From Planctomycetota bacterium (GTDB lineage Bacteria > Planctomycetota > B15-G4), in assembly GCA_029259745.1 (NCBI GenBank), contig JAJDEO010000020.1, positions 124,001 through 188,000 of the forward strand: DNA of 64,000 nt. The letters are read 5' to 3'. A program made the position numbers and the translations under genes. The notes under the pieces were generated by a model. It did not search any database, was not told the DNA's origin, and saw nothing but the letters and a program-made list of their open reading frames with translations. This document shows positions 31,825 to 40,376 of the stretch, one piece after another. The stretch's first letter is position 1. Each line of letters begins with the position of its first letter.

Positions 31825-34347
31825 ATGCGTAGTATGCGTCGAGTTGGTGTTGCTGTGGGGTTGGTTTGCGTCGGGGGGGCATGGGCGCAGTCCGTCGAGT
31901 TCGATGTGGGCGAGCGGCTCGGGGGCAATCTCACCTTCGTGCGCGACGTCGTCGTGTATGACGTCGATGGCGATGGCCTCGGCGACCTCGTGGCAGCGGC
32001 CCGGCACGATCTCGCGTGGCTCCGGCAGCAGAGCGACGGGTCTTTCGAAGTTCGTCAATCGCTCGACGGGGCATCCAGCCATCACACCGATGTCGGCGTC
32101 GCCGATGTCGATGGTGATGGGGACGCCGACCTCGTGGTGGCGTCAGTCAACCCTTCGCCCGTCGACGGTGTCGTCGCGTCACTGAGCTGGTACGAGACGA
32201 TGTCTCCCGGCGTCGCGCCGCTGCGCCACGCGATCGCCGGTGCCGACGTCCAGCGCTTCGCCCTCGCGGACTTCGACGGCGATGGCGACGTGGACCTCGT
32301 TGCCGTGAACGAGCTATCGACGGCCGCGCCGGTCTTCCTCTATGAGAACCTCGGCGGCGGCACCTTTGCGCCACCGCAGCAGGTTTTCTCGGTTGTGCCG
32401 AACGTGCGCGACCTGCATGCGGCCGACGTCGACGGTGACGGTGACCAGGACCTCGTCGTTGCGGCGCACGCCGTGGCGTGGTTCGAGAACCTCGGCACCG
32501 GGACATCCTTCATCATGCACGAGCTCTTCTCGTCAGGCACCGCCAATCTCATGGGCGAGCCCGGCGACATCGATGGTGACGGCGACCTCGACCTTGTCAT
32601 CGCGACGCAAGTGGGCGCCGGCGACGACCTCGCGTGGTTCGAGCAGGAGCCCGTCGGCGTCTTCGCGACAAGTCATCCGATCGCGATCACCGGCAACATC
32701 CTCGATGTCCAATCGAAGGACCTCGACGGTGACGGCGACCCGGATATCCAAGTGACGCGTGCGTTGCTGCCGGCGCGTCGCGCGGCGAACGATGGCGCGG
32801 GCAACTTCGGCCCGGCTCAGTTCCTTCACAACGCCTCCGTCGATGGCGTGATGATCGAAGACTTCAGCGGCGATGGTGCCCCCGACATCGTGACCTGGCA
32901 GGTGAACGACGGGCTCGTGTTCGCACGCAGGTCGCTGGGTTCCGGCAGCTTCGAATCCGCCGCGGAAATCAGCACGCCGGCACCGACGTTCGGCGAACTC
33001 CTTGCAGCCGACGTCGATGGGGACGGCTCCATCGACCTGCTGACGACCGGCTCCTTCGCATCGGGCAACGCCCACGCCTGGTGGAACGACGGCGCAGCGT
33101 TCTTCGACGACGACCGTCTCTACAACGACCTGATCGCCCCCGGCGAGTTGGGTGCCATCGACATCGACGCCGACGGTGACCTCGATCTCGTCGGGGCGTC
33201 CGCGTGGTTCCGCAACGAGGGCGCGCGCGCGTTCACAGCCGAGACGCTGAATGCGTTCGGCGCTGAGTCGACGGCCTTCGGTGATGTGGACGGAGACGGC
33301 GACCTCGACAGTGCAATCTGCGAAAACGAGGCGATCCGCGTGCGCTTCAACAGGGGCGACGGAGTCTTGCCCTTCTTCAGCTTCGCGCACGAGGTCTTTT
33401 GGCTCGCGGAGGGCTCAGACAAAGACAACGACCTCGTCATGCTCGACGTGAACGCCGACGGCTTGGACGACATCGTCTACGTCGACGGGCCGAGCGATCA
33501 GCTGACGTGGTTCGAGAGCAACGGCACGAATGAGAACTGGGTCGCGCATCCGCTTGAGTCGACGCTCGATGCGCCGATCGCACTCGCCCTAGGCGACCTC
33601 GACGGTGATGGTGTCGATGAGGTCATCGTCGGTCACGCAGACGGTGTCTCGGTGCTCGTGGATCAAGCGGGCATCGGTGCGCTGCTCCCGCCGATGCTCC
33701 TTGTGAAGGACGTCGGAGCCGTACGCGATGTGGAGCTCGTCGATGTCGATGCCGATGGCGACCTCGACCTCGTGACGGCCAACGCCGTCGACGGCGTGCT
33801 GGCATGGTCTGCGAACCTCGGCTCGGGAACGTTTGGTGCCGCTGCTGTGATCGCCGCGGACATCCCGCGCGTTGCGCGCGTGACGAGCGGTGATCTCGAT
33901 GGCAACGGTCTGGCGGACATCGCCTACGCGTCGCTCAACTCGCCGGAGTGGGGTTGGTACGCGAACGCCGGCGGCGGAGCCTTTGTCGACCTCGGCCAAG
34001 CCCTAGCCGGCGCCGAGGGTGAACCGTTGCTTGTCGGCGCCGGAACACTCGCGGCCGACGACCCCGTCTCGTTCGTGCTCGCCGACGCGCGTGGGCTCGC
34101 CGCAGCGTCGCTCGTCGTCGGTGTCGACGAACTCTCAGCTCCCTTCAAGGGTGGCGTCCTCGTGCCGACACCCTCGCTCATCCTGTCCGGCTTCGTCACT
34201 GATGCGGTCGGCGCGCTGACGCTGAGTGCCTCGTGGCCCGCAGGCCTGCCGTCGGGCTTCGAGCTGTATCTCCAATGGTGGATTGCAGACGACGTCGGTC
34301 CGAAGGGCTTCGCCGCCAGCAACGGTCTCGTGGGCGCGACACCCTGA
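31825..34347 (+). CDS. Large secreted VCBS/FG-GAP repeat protein with C-terminal PFKGG-type domain
   Basis: An 840-residue exported protein (signal peptide about 1-22, ending GAWAQS). Fourteen calcium-loop motifs of D-x-D-x-D-G type are visible, for example DVDGDGLGDLV, DFDGDGDVDLV, DIDADGDLDLV and DLDGNGLADI. Fourteen would fit two seven-bladed propellers, which is inference. The last 85 residues carry APFKGGVLVPTPSLIL and LYLQWWIADDVGPKGFAASN, the domain shared with two other proteins here. It probably binds calcium and acts at the cell surface as an adhesion or binding protein. The gene sits between the response regulator and histidine kinase genes, after tandem repeats, suggesting insertion. 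ATG at 31825 follows GGGAGAG. Confidence 0.85.
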   Translation: MRSMRRVGVAVGLVCVGGAWAQSVEFDVGERLGGNLTFVRDVVVYDVDGDGLGDLVAAARHDLAWLRQQSDGSFEVRQSLDGASSHHTDVGVADVDGDGDADLVVASVNPSPVDGVVASLSWYETMSPGVAPLRHAIAGADVQRFALADFDGDGDVDLVAVNELSTAAPVFLYENLGGGTFAPPQQVFSVVPNVRDLHAADVDGDGDQDLVVAAHAVAWFENLGTGTSFIMHELFSSGTANLMGEPGDIDGDGDLDLVIATQVGAGDDLAWFEQEPVGVFATSHPIAITGNILDVQSKDLDGDGDPDIQVTRALLPARRAANDGAGNFGPAQFLHNASVDGVMIEDFSGDGAPDIVTWQVNDGLVFARRSLGSGSFESAAEISTPAPTFGELLAADVDGDGSIDLLTTGSFASGNAHAWWNDGAAFFDDDRLYNDLIAPGELGAIDIDADGDLDLVGASAWFRNEGARAFTAETLNAFGAESTAFGDVDGDGDLDSAICENEAIRVRFNRGDGVLPFFSFAHEVFWLAEGSDKDNDLVMLDVNADGLDDIVYVDGPSDQLTWFESNGTNENWVAHPLESTLDAPIALALGDLDGDGVDEVIVGHADGVSVLVDQAGIGALLPPMLLVKDVGAVRDVELVDVDADGDLDLVTANAVDGVLAWSANLGSGTFGAAAVIAADIPRVARVTSGDLDGNGLADIAYASLNSPEWGWYANAGGGAFVDLGQALAGAEGEPLLVGAGTLAADDPVSFVLADARGLAAASLVVGVDELSAPFKGGVLVPTPSLILSGFVTDAVGALTLSASWPAGLPSGFELYLQWWIADDVGPKGFAASNGLVGATP

Positions 34348-34452
34348 AGTCGGTCGTTCGGTGTGACGGGAATCGGATGCCGTCACGTTAAAGTCGGAGC
34401 GCGCGGCAGCACGGTTGTTGCCGGGCGCTCCGCCGTCCATGCGAGGTCTCCG

Positions 34453-35508
34453 ATGTCCCGTCGAAAGCTCTCCCATGTCGTCTGGCCGATCTCGCAGATC
34501 TTGCTCATCAGCCTCGTGATCGCGGGGACGGTCGGGTGGTTGCTCGATCGGGTGGGGATGATCGGCGAGGAGCACCCGACGTGGCCTTGGATCGGCGGGG
34601 CCGTCGTCGCGACGTTCGTGGCCGCGGCGCTGCTCGATGGGCTCTTCAAGCGTCGGCTGCGTCGGCTCAACGAGGCGCTCATGGATGCGTCGGCCGAAGA
34701 GGGCGACGCCTCGGCGTTGCTGCGCTCGAGTGCTGAGTTGCGTCTGCTCGAGCCGGGCATCGACCAGCTCGTCGCGACGCTTCGTCGCAACTACGAAGAG
34801 CTCAAGGCGCACGACGCGCTGCGCCGCTCGATGGTCGCCAACGTCTCGCACGAACTGCGCACGCCGCTGACGAGCATCCAGGGTTACCTCGAGACGACAC
34901 GCATCGCCGGCCCGGAAAGCGACGACTTCGAGAAGAACCTCGACATCTGCCTGCGCGAAACGCGCCGCCTCTCACGCCTCGTCCAAGACCTCTTCCAGCT
35001 CTCCAAGCTCGACAACGACCAGCTCGAGTTCGAGTTCGAGTCGGTACCGCTCGTCGAGGTCGTCGACCAGATCGGACTGGCGTTCGAGCAGCGCGTCGCC
35101 GACAAGGACATCTCCCTCGCGACGGACTTTCCCGACAACGAGGATCTCTTCGTGTGGGGCGACGGCAACCGGCTCGGTCAGGTCGTCCAGAACCTCATCG
35201 GCAACGCCATCGTGTTCACGCCGCCCGGTGGAACGATCACGCTCGGCTGCCGCCGCGATGGCGAGCACGCCGAGATGTGGGTGGCCGACACGGGGATCGG
35301 GATTCCGCCGAAAGATCTCCCGCACATCTTCGAGAGCTTCTTTCATCTCGAGAAGTCGCGGACACGGAACTTGGGGGGGACGGGGCTCGGTCTTGCGATT
35401 TGTAAGGCGATCGTCGAGAAGCATGGGGGCGAGATCACGGTGGCGAGTGAGTTGAATGAGGGGACGACGTTTACGGTTCGGCTGCCGTTGGAGAAGGACG
35501 AGGCGTAG
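34453..35508 (+). CDS. Membrane sensor histidine kinase
   Basis: A 351-residue kinase. Two transmembrane helices (about 12-31 and 44-62) are separated by only about 12 residues, so there is almost no periplasmic sensor. The H-box MVANVSHELRTPLTSIQGYL has the phosphoacceptor H133. The N-box is QVVQNLIGNAIVFTPPGG, G1 is VADTGIGIPPKDLPHIFESF and G2 is NLGGTGLGLAICKAIVEKHG, all intact. The order matches PhoR-like kinases. The likely partner is the OmpR-type regulator 3.2 kb upstream on the same strand. The very short sensor suggests it senses through the membrane or through another protein, possibly the surface protein encoded between the two genes; that is inference. ATG at 34453. Confidence 0.93.
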   Translation: MSRRKLSHVVWPISQILLISLVIAGTVGWLLDRVGMIGEEHPTWPWIGGAVVATFVAAALLDGLFKRRLRRLNEALMDASAEEGDASALLRSSAELRLLEPGIDQLVATLRRNYEELKAHDALRRSMVANVSHELRTPLTSIQGYLETTRIAGPESDDFEKNLDICLRETRRLSRLVQDLFQLSKLDNDQLEFEFESVPLVEVVDQIGLAFEQRVADKDISLATDFPDNEDLFVWGDGNRLGQVVQNLIGNAIVFTPPGGTITLGCRRDGEHAEMWVADTGIGIPPKDLPHIFESFFHLEKSRTRNLGGTGLGLAICKAIVEKHGGEITVASELNEGTTFTVRLPLEKDEA

Positions 35509-35996
35509 AGGGGTGCTGTACTTGGGGTGCTGGTCCGCTGCTGGGTGTCGACGAGGACGGCGTCGCTCGGGCACGCCTCGTGGCGGTGGTGGGATCGCGT
35601 GACGAGGGTGAGATCGGCGTGAAGTCGCTGACGCCGTCCTCGTCGACACCCAGCAGCTCGGTTTATGCCGGCCGTGGCGGGGGGCGATCCGGTCTGGGGT
35701 AGGGGTAGGTGGTGCTCGCGCCGGAGGTTCGGTCGTCGAGACCTGGAGGGCACGTTTGATCGATGATCCTCGGGGACGTGTGGTGCGGGGACGGGCGTGC
35801 TTTGCAGGCGGCTTGGGCGGCCTTGGTTGTCGGGGCAGCCGCGCGGAGTGGAGCCCAAGCGAGGCTCAGGCGGAGCGCGGCGTACGGGAGATGTCGCGCC
35901 TTGCAGGGACGGGGCCGAGGATCTCCGCGGCGTCAGAGCACGGTCGCTCGTCGCTTCCCGTGTGTCACTCGTCGCGCGACGGGCGATACTCCACGT
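35509..35996. repeat. 488-bp gap with a perfect 28-bp inverted repeat (35537-35564 / 35630-35657)
   Basis: The 28 bases at 35537-35564 (beginning GCTGCTGGGTGTCGACGAGG) recur exactly, inverted, at 35630-35657, separated by 65 bases. Such length and perfection are far beyond chance. It starts 29 bases after the histidine kinase stop. It could fold into a long RNA hairpin acting as a transcription or decay barrier, or be a small palindromic mobile element. No flanking target-site duplication is obvious. The remainder of the gap, up to 35996, contains G-rich sequence and no gene that I can support. Confidence 0.8.
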
Positions 35997-36896
35997 GTGT
36001 TGAACCGACGACGAGGATTCGTGAACGCGTGGCTTTCGGCCCTGGTGTGCCTCGGGTTCGTCTCGTTCATCCCGGACGATCCGAAACACGCGCTGCCTGA
36101 TCGGCACAGTCGGTACGACGACCTCTCCTCCGCGTCCACGACCGTCATCACTGGAGATCCCGAGCTCGAACTCTTCGTGAAGTCCGATGGGCCGGGAAAG
36201 CGCGTCGAGTTGCGCTGGTCCATGTGGAGTGAGTCCACGATGACGCAGGTCCTCGTGCCGCGCTTCGTGAAGACCGACTATCACCCGCTCGCGGTCTGTG
36301 TCGAGGCAGCTCGCTCCGACGCGTTCTTCGTGGTCGGCTGGGACGCTGATGCGAATGAAACGCTTGTCGAGCGCTGGGTCGTTCGGGCGCTTCGGCCCGT
36401 CGTGAGTGGCTACAACGCACTCGGTGAAGCGGAGTTCGAGGATCTCGTCTGGAGTCACACGACGGAGGAGATCGCGGCCTGGTCTGGGCAGCTTGTCTAC
36501 GAGGCCGTGTTCCATCCGATGGCTCGCGAGCTGCTCGTCCTGCGGGATGGCAATGACGAGGGCAGCGAGCGTGAGATCGTCGGCATCGATGTCGACAAGA
36601 GTGCCGATCCCGTGCTGCGGTTCTCGCGCGAGCAGATCCCGTCGATCGACACGGCCGTGTGGCTCACGCTTGCTGTCACGGAGGATGAAGAGCGCGTGTT
36701 CGTCTTCGTCAAGCCGCCAACGAACGACAGCGTCTGGGCGCCGAACAGGCCACACCTTCGCACTCACGTGCTGATCGACGTCGATCACGACGGGCGCTTC
36801 GAGATCTCGTTCTCGGGGCACGTCGATGCGATCCCGAATCGCGTCGCCGACGTCGCCTGGTCCGACACCTACCGCGCGGCACCGCGCGTGCGCTGA
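35997..36896 (+). CDS. Hypothetical protein with N-terminal membrane segment
   Basis: A protein of about 299 residues that I do not recognise. Starting at GTG 35997 it begins MLNRRRGFVNAWLSALVCLG, a basic n-region followed by a hydrophobic stretch that could be a signal peptide or anchor. The remainder is beta-rich with repeated Asp and Trp, e.g. LELFVKSDGPGKRVELRWSM and IGIDVDKS-like segments. It ends with HVLIDVDHDGRFEISFSGHV. It could be a small propeller-like or carbohydrate-recognition-like protein. The frame stays open upstream to about 35763, so the start is uncertain. It runs tail-to-tail into a short fragment resembling the 3' end of the M20 peptidase gene. Confidence 0.6.
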   Translation: MLNRRRGFVNAWLSALVCLGFVSFIPDDPKHALPDRHSRYDDLSSASTTVITGDPELELFVKSDGPGKRVELRWSMWSESTMTQVLVPRFVKTDYHPLAVCVEAARSDAFFVVGWDADANETLVERWVVRALRPVVSGYNALGEAEFEDLVWSHTTEEIAAWSGQLVYEAVFHPMARELLVLRDGNDEGSEREIVGIDVDKSADPVLRFSREQIPSIDTAVWLTLAVTEDEERVFVFVKPPTNDSVWAPNRPHLRTHVLIDVDHDGRFEISFSGHVDAIPNRVADVAWSDTYRAAPRVR

Positions 36897-36963
36897 GCTG
36901 CTACTCGCCGTCGTGCGGCGCCGCGACCCGTGCCCACCTCGTCACGACTCCGACGAGTCGCGC
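36891..36963 (-). pseudogene. Fragment resembling the 3' end of the M20 peptidase gene
   Basis: On the minus strand this segment reads VVTRWARVAAPHDGE then stop (stop at 36901-36903). The intact peptidase downstream ends VVTRWALVEALSERE and stop (37268-37270). At the DNA level 36891-36948 and 37258-37315 are 58-base direct repeats with roughly three quarters identity by eye. The outer parts CGCTGAG and CCCACCTCGTCACGAC are identical. Upstream coding sequence is missing, so this is a leftover of a duplicated or recombined paralogue. Confidence 0.55.
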
Positions 36964-37036
36964 TGTGCAGGTCACGGCGTCACGGCGCGCAGTCCGTTGC
37001 TCGCGGCCCAGCCGGCCGGGCCCGCAGCGTCGATGA

Positions 37037-37222
37037 TCCAGCAGCGACACGGCGCCTTCGAAGGTGCCCTACCTCACCGACGCAACGGGCGAGGTCTCGT
37101 TGCCAGGCGTCGCGGGCGGCGGCGGCCCCCTGGACGTCGTCATCCAGTTCGTGATCGACGACAGCACCCAGCCCGCCGGCTGGGCCCTCTCGAACGCCGT
37201 GCAGGTGGAGTTGCTGCCCTGA
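37037..37222 (+). pseudogene. Remnant of a PFKGG-domain protein C-terminus
   Basis: This open stretch has no start codon context and ends at TGA 37220-37222. Its peptide, from VPYLTDATGEVSL to VIQFVIDDSTQPAGWALSNA and ending VELLP, matches the end of the C-terminal domain shared by three intact proteins of the window (YLQWWIADDVGPKGFAASN in the VCBS protein). Just upstream, in another frame, the DNA encodes GAFEGA, which resembles the PFKGG core. A frameshift or deletion therefore separates the two halves. Nothing of a propeller or signal peptide remains. It lies tail-to-tail with the M20 peptidase gene. The rest of the 371-bp gap holds only the peptidase-tail fragment. Confidence 0.6.
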
Positions 37223-37267
37223 TGTGACGAGCGATCGACGCGTCACTGCCGCGCACTCGCTGAGCCG

Positions 37268-39307
37268 CTACTCACGCTCGCTCAACGCTTCCACCAGCGC
37301 CCACCTCGTCACGACCTTCACCGTGTCGACGATGTGTTGCACGACGACGGCTTCGTCGCGGCCGTGGTAGTTCACTGGGGCGGCGAAGATCTCGGACATC
37401 GTCTCGCCGAAGTTGGGGCCCGTCGCGAAGAGCTCGAGGTGGCCCTTGGCGTCCGTGCCGCCGCCGATGGCCAGCTGCGGGGACGGGCGTCCCATGGTGT
37501 CCTCGAAGGCCGCTTGGAGTGCGAGCCAGCCCGGGTGGGTGCGGTCTTTGATGTCCGGCGGCGCCCAGGTCGATGTGACGTAGGTGACTGATGCCGAGCC
37601 TGGCGGAAGGATCTCGTGGAACTGCGCGATCAGGTGCGTCCAGACGAGGTCGAAGCGGCTCTCGCCGGGCAGCGAACCGTACGTCTCGCGGTCCCACTCG
37701 ACGGCGTGGTGACCGAGGGCGTAGCGGATGTCGACGGACGCGATGCCGCGTCGGTTCAGGCGCGTGACGGCGTACGTCGTGCCGTCGCGATAGATCTCGT
37801 CGGCCGCGCGCAAGGCGTCGGGGTGTTGCTCGCCGAAGACCTCGCGCCCGAAGGCCCAGTTGATGAAGCGCGGGAGGACGAGCGAGTTCGTCGACGCGAG
37901 GAGGCCTTCTTCGTTGAGCAGGATCACCGCGTTGGGGTCGTCGGCCAGCGCGCCGTTCGGGAAGGGGTCACCGGCGCAGAACGCGAGGAACGAGCAGAGG
38001 CACGTGAGCGGGTTGTGGCCCTCGGCGCGGTTGACGTCCGGCGCGCTGCCGTGGGCCGCGCCCGACCCGCGCGCGAGGATGCGCAGCGACGTCTCGCTCG
38101 TCGGCCAGATCGTGATCACGTCCTTGGCGCCGTCCCAGCTCTCGGCGAAGAAGTCGAGCGCGGCGGTGAGGCGCGCGACATCGGCCTCGGCGCCTTGCTC
38201 GCTCGCGGTCAGGCGCGCCTCGGCCGTGGCGGGGATCTGGTTGCTCGGCCCGTCGGGCGTGAAGACGGCGTCGAGCTGGATTTGTGCCGGTTGGGGGACG
38301 GGCGGGGCGCCGTTGTCGTTGAGCTGGATTGCCAGGCGCGTCGACTCGCCGCCCTTCTCGGCAAACACCGACCACACCGAATCGAGCACGACGCCCATCT
38401 CGGGATGGCCCACGTCGGCGAGCCAGGCCGGCAGGGTCATCGACGTTTCCTCGGCCGTGTCGAAGGCGACGTCGAAGCGCAGCTCGTCGAGCGCCGTGTT
38501 GTCGCCGAGGACCGCACGCAGTCCTTCGAGGGTGAGCAGCGCGGCGGCGGCCGGGCCCTTGTCGTCGACCGCGCCGCGTCCGCGCAGCATCAGCGTGTCT
38601 TGATCACGGTAGGAGTCGATCTCGAGGCGCGCCTCGAAGGGCGACCACTCGTCGTCGATCGGGCCGACGGTGTCGACGTGGGCGAGTAGGACGAGTCGGC
38701 GCGGGCCGGCTCCCAGCGATGCGCCGAAGACGTGCGTCGTTTCGGCCGGGGCACCGAGGTCGGCGTCGTGCCAGCGGAAGGGGACGAGCGCGTGGCGTCC
38801 GGGCGTCGCGGCGTTCCACTGTGCGATGCGCGCGTCGGCGTCGGCGCGGATGGCTTCGAGTGCGGCGACCGTGGCGGCCTCACCCTCGGGCTGCGTGCGC
38901 CAGGTCTGCTCGGCGACCCAGGCCGTCGTGACGTCGATCCAGGGTGCCGCGAGGCGCGCGGCGACGAACTCCGAGGCGAGGTCGAGGAAGGCCGCGTCGC
39001 CCTCGTCGCCGCGCAACCGGAAGCCGGCCGGGTCGACGAGGAAGCGTTCGATCGTGCGCCGCTCGGACGCCGTGAACGTCGGCGAGGCGGCCTCGAGGAA
39101 GCGCCGGAAGGCCAGGGCGCTGTCGGCTTCGACGACGCTCGAGACAGCCGGCAGGTGCACGGCGTGCAGCGGATCGACGTCGGTCGCCACACGCGCGGGC
39201 GGCGCCGGGCGCTCGCCGTGTCCGCAGGCCGCAACGCTCAGAGCGACCGCGAGCGCTGCGAGGCGCTCAGTGCGCGTGCGGGATCGAGAGCGACGCTGCG
39301 AGAACAC
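37268..39307 (-). CDS. M20-family metallopeptidase, lipoprotein
   Basis: A 679-residue (from GTG 39307) exported lipoprotein: basic n-region, then LAALAVALSVAACG with the lipobox Cys. M20 metal ligands are present: His in LVLLAHVDTVG, the bridging Asp in GRGAVDDKGPAAAALLTL, and Glu-Glu in DTAEETSM. The late motif AIGGGTDAKGHLE supplies the last ligand region. It is longer than the 400-450 residues usual for M20, with an extra N-terminal helical part (about 40-180) and a long dimerisation region. It probably hydrolyses peptides or acyl-amino acids in the periplasm. An ATG at 39352 in frame would lengthen the n-region. Both starts lie inside the ZIP gene, so the genes overlap (41 bases for the GTG start). 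Confidence 0.85.
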   Translation of the reverse strand: MFSQRRSRSRTRTERLAALAVALSVAACGHGERPAPPARVATDVDPLHAVHLPAVSSVVEADSALAFRRFLEAASPTFTASERRTIERFLVDPAGFRLRGDEGDAAFLDLASEFVAARLAAPWIDVTTAWVAEQTWRTQPEGEAATVAALEAIRADADARIAQWNAATPGRHALVPFRWHDADLGAPAETTHVFGASLGAGPRRLVLLAHVDTVGPIDDEWSPFEARLEIDSYRDQDTLMLRGRGAVDDKGPAAAALLTLEGLRAVLGDNTALDELRFDVAFDTAEETSMTLPAWLADVGHPEMGVVLDSVWSVFAEKGGESTRLAIQLNDNGAPPVPQPAQIQLDAVFTPDGPSNQIPATAEARLTASEQGAEADVARLTAALDFFAESWDGAKDVITIWPTSETSLRILARGSGAAHGSAPDVNRAEGHNPLTCLCSFLAFCAGDPFPNGALADDPNAVILLNEEGLLASTNSLVLPRFINWAFGREVFGEQHPDALRAADEIYRDGTTYAVTRLNRRGIASVDIRYALGHHAVEWDRETYGSLPGESRFDLVWTHLIAQFHEILPPGSASVTYVTSTWAPPDIKDRTHPGWLALQAAFEDTMGRPSPQLAIGGGTDAKGHLELFATGPNFGETMSEIFAAPVNYHGRDEAVVVQHIVDTVKVVTRWALVEALSERE

Positions 39308-40097
39308 CGAGCAGCAGGACGACCGCGTTGACACCACGTCCTTTCGGATCATGGAAGACCTCCGGGAGCAGGTGTCCGACGGACATGTAGAGGAACGTCC
39401 CGACCGACAGGCCGATCATGGCCGATTGCATACGCGGCGCCGAGCTCATGAGCAACGCACCGAGCCACATCCCGGCCGGGGTGACGAGCGCGAACCCGAC
39501 GAGGATCGCGATGAGCGTCGGCGTCGACGTCTTGGCCAGGCGCGAGACCGTCGCGAGCGAGAAGCCCTCGGTGGCCTTGTGCACGGCGAAACCGATCATG
39601 AACGGGCTCGCCGTCGCGCCGAGCGCCTCGACGCCCGCGAGCCCCATCCCGGTGACGAAGGCGTGCAACGACAGGCCGATCACGGTCGCGAGCAGCAGCA
39701 CGGAGTGGCGCCGCTGACCGCTGGCCTGGTCGGCCGTCATGCGCCCGGCGAGCCACGCCTGCTCGAGGAAGAACATGCCCAGCAGGCCGCCGAGTGCCGC
39801 GAACCAGGGGACGCGATCGAAGTCGTGCGCGTGTCCCGCGTGGCTGTCGTCGCCGTGGTCGTGGTCGTCGTGATCCCCGTGGTCGTGCCCGGCGTGCGAC
39901 TCGACGGCCGTCTCGGCCGCCGGCGCCGTCAGCTCGGGCAGCAGGTGCAGAAACAGCGCGCCGAGGAACAGTCCGGCCGCGAAGGCCACGAAGAGATGCA
40001 GGCCCTTCGACGTCGGGCGCCGGATGAGCACGGGCACACCGCCGAGGATCGTGGCGAGAACGAGCAGGCCGATGGCCGTCGTATGCGAGTCGGGCAA
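39267..40097 (-). CDS. ZIP-family metal transporter with His-rich loop
   Basis: An integral membrane metal transporter of about 276 residues. Eight hydrophobic helices are expected. A cytosolic His/Asp-rich loop (VESHAGHDHGDHDDHDHGDD, then SHAGHAHDFD) follows helix III. The ZIP signature in helix IV is SLHAFVTGMGLAGVEALG and that in helix V is IGFAVHKATEGFSLATVS, both with metal-binding His and Glu. The substrate is probably Zn, possibly Ni, Fe or Mn. There is no ATG in the early frame. TTG at 40097 (MPDSHTTAIGLLVLATILGG) and TTG at 40172 are candidates, so the start is uncertain. The stop lies within the start region of the M20 peptidase gene. Confidence 0.85.
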   Translation of the reverse strand: MPDSHTTAIGLLVLATILGGVPVLIRRPTSKGLHLFVAFAAGLFLGALFLHLLPELTAPAAETAVESHAGHDHGDHDDHDHGDDSHAGHAHDFDRVPWFAALGGLLGMFFLEQAWLAGRMTADQASGQRRHSVLLLATVIGLSLHAFVTGMGLAGVEALGATASPFMIGFAVHKATEGFSLATVSRLAKTSTPTLIAILVGFALVTPAGMWLGALLMSSAPRMQSAMIGLSVGTFLYMSVGHLLPEVFHDPKGRGVNAVVLLLGVLAASLSIPHAH

Positions 40098-40376
40098 GGA
40101 GGCGCTGCCGAAGAGAGGGCTTGGGAACGGCGCCGAGCATAGCGACGACGTGCGACACTGGGCCAGCCGCAACCGCGGGGCGTCGACGCGGTGACGGTGG
40201 CCGTGCGTGTTTGGGACCCCGGCTGGCGAAGACGAACGCCGGACGAGGTGGCGTACGCGGAGCGTCGATCGCGCGTTGGACGAGTGGCGTCAGTCCGGCG
40301 TCACGCGGGCGTGCCAGCGAGCTATCGGATCTGGAGCAAAGGACGGTGTCGCGCGAGGGGCCGTGTTGCGAGGACG

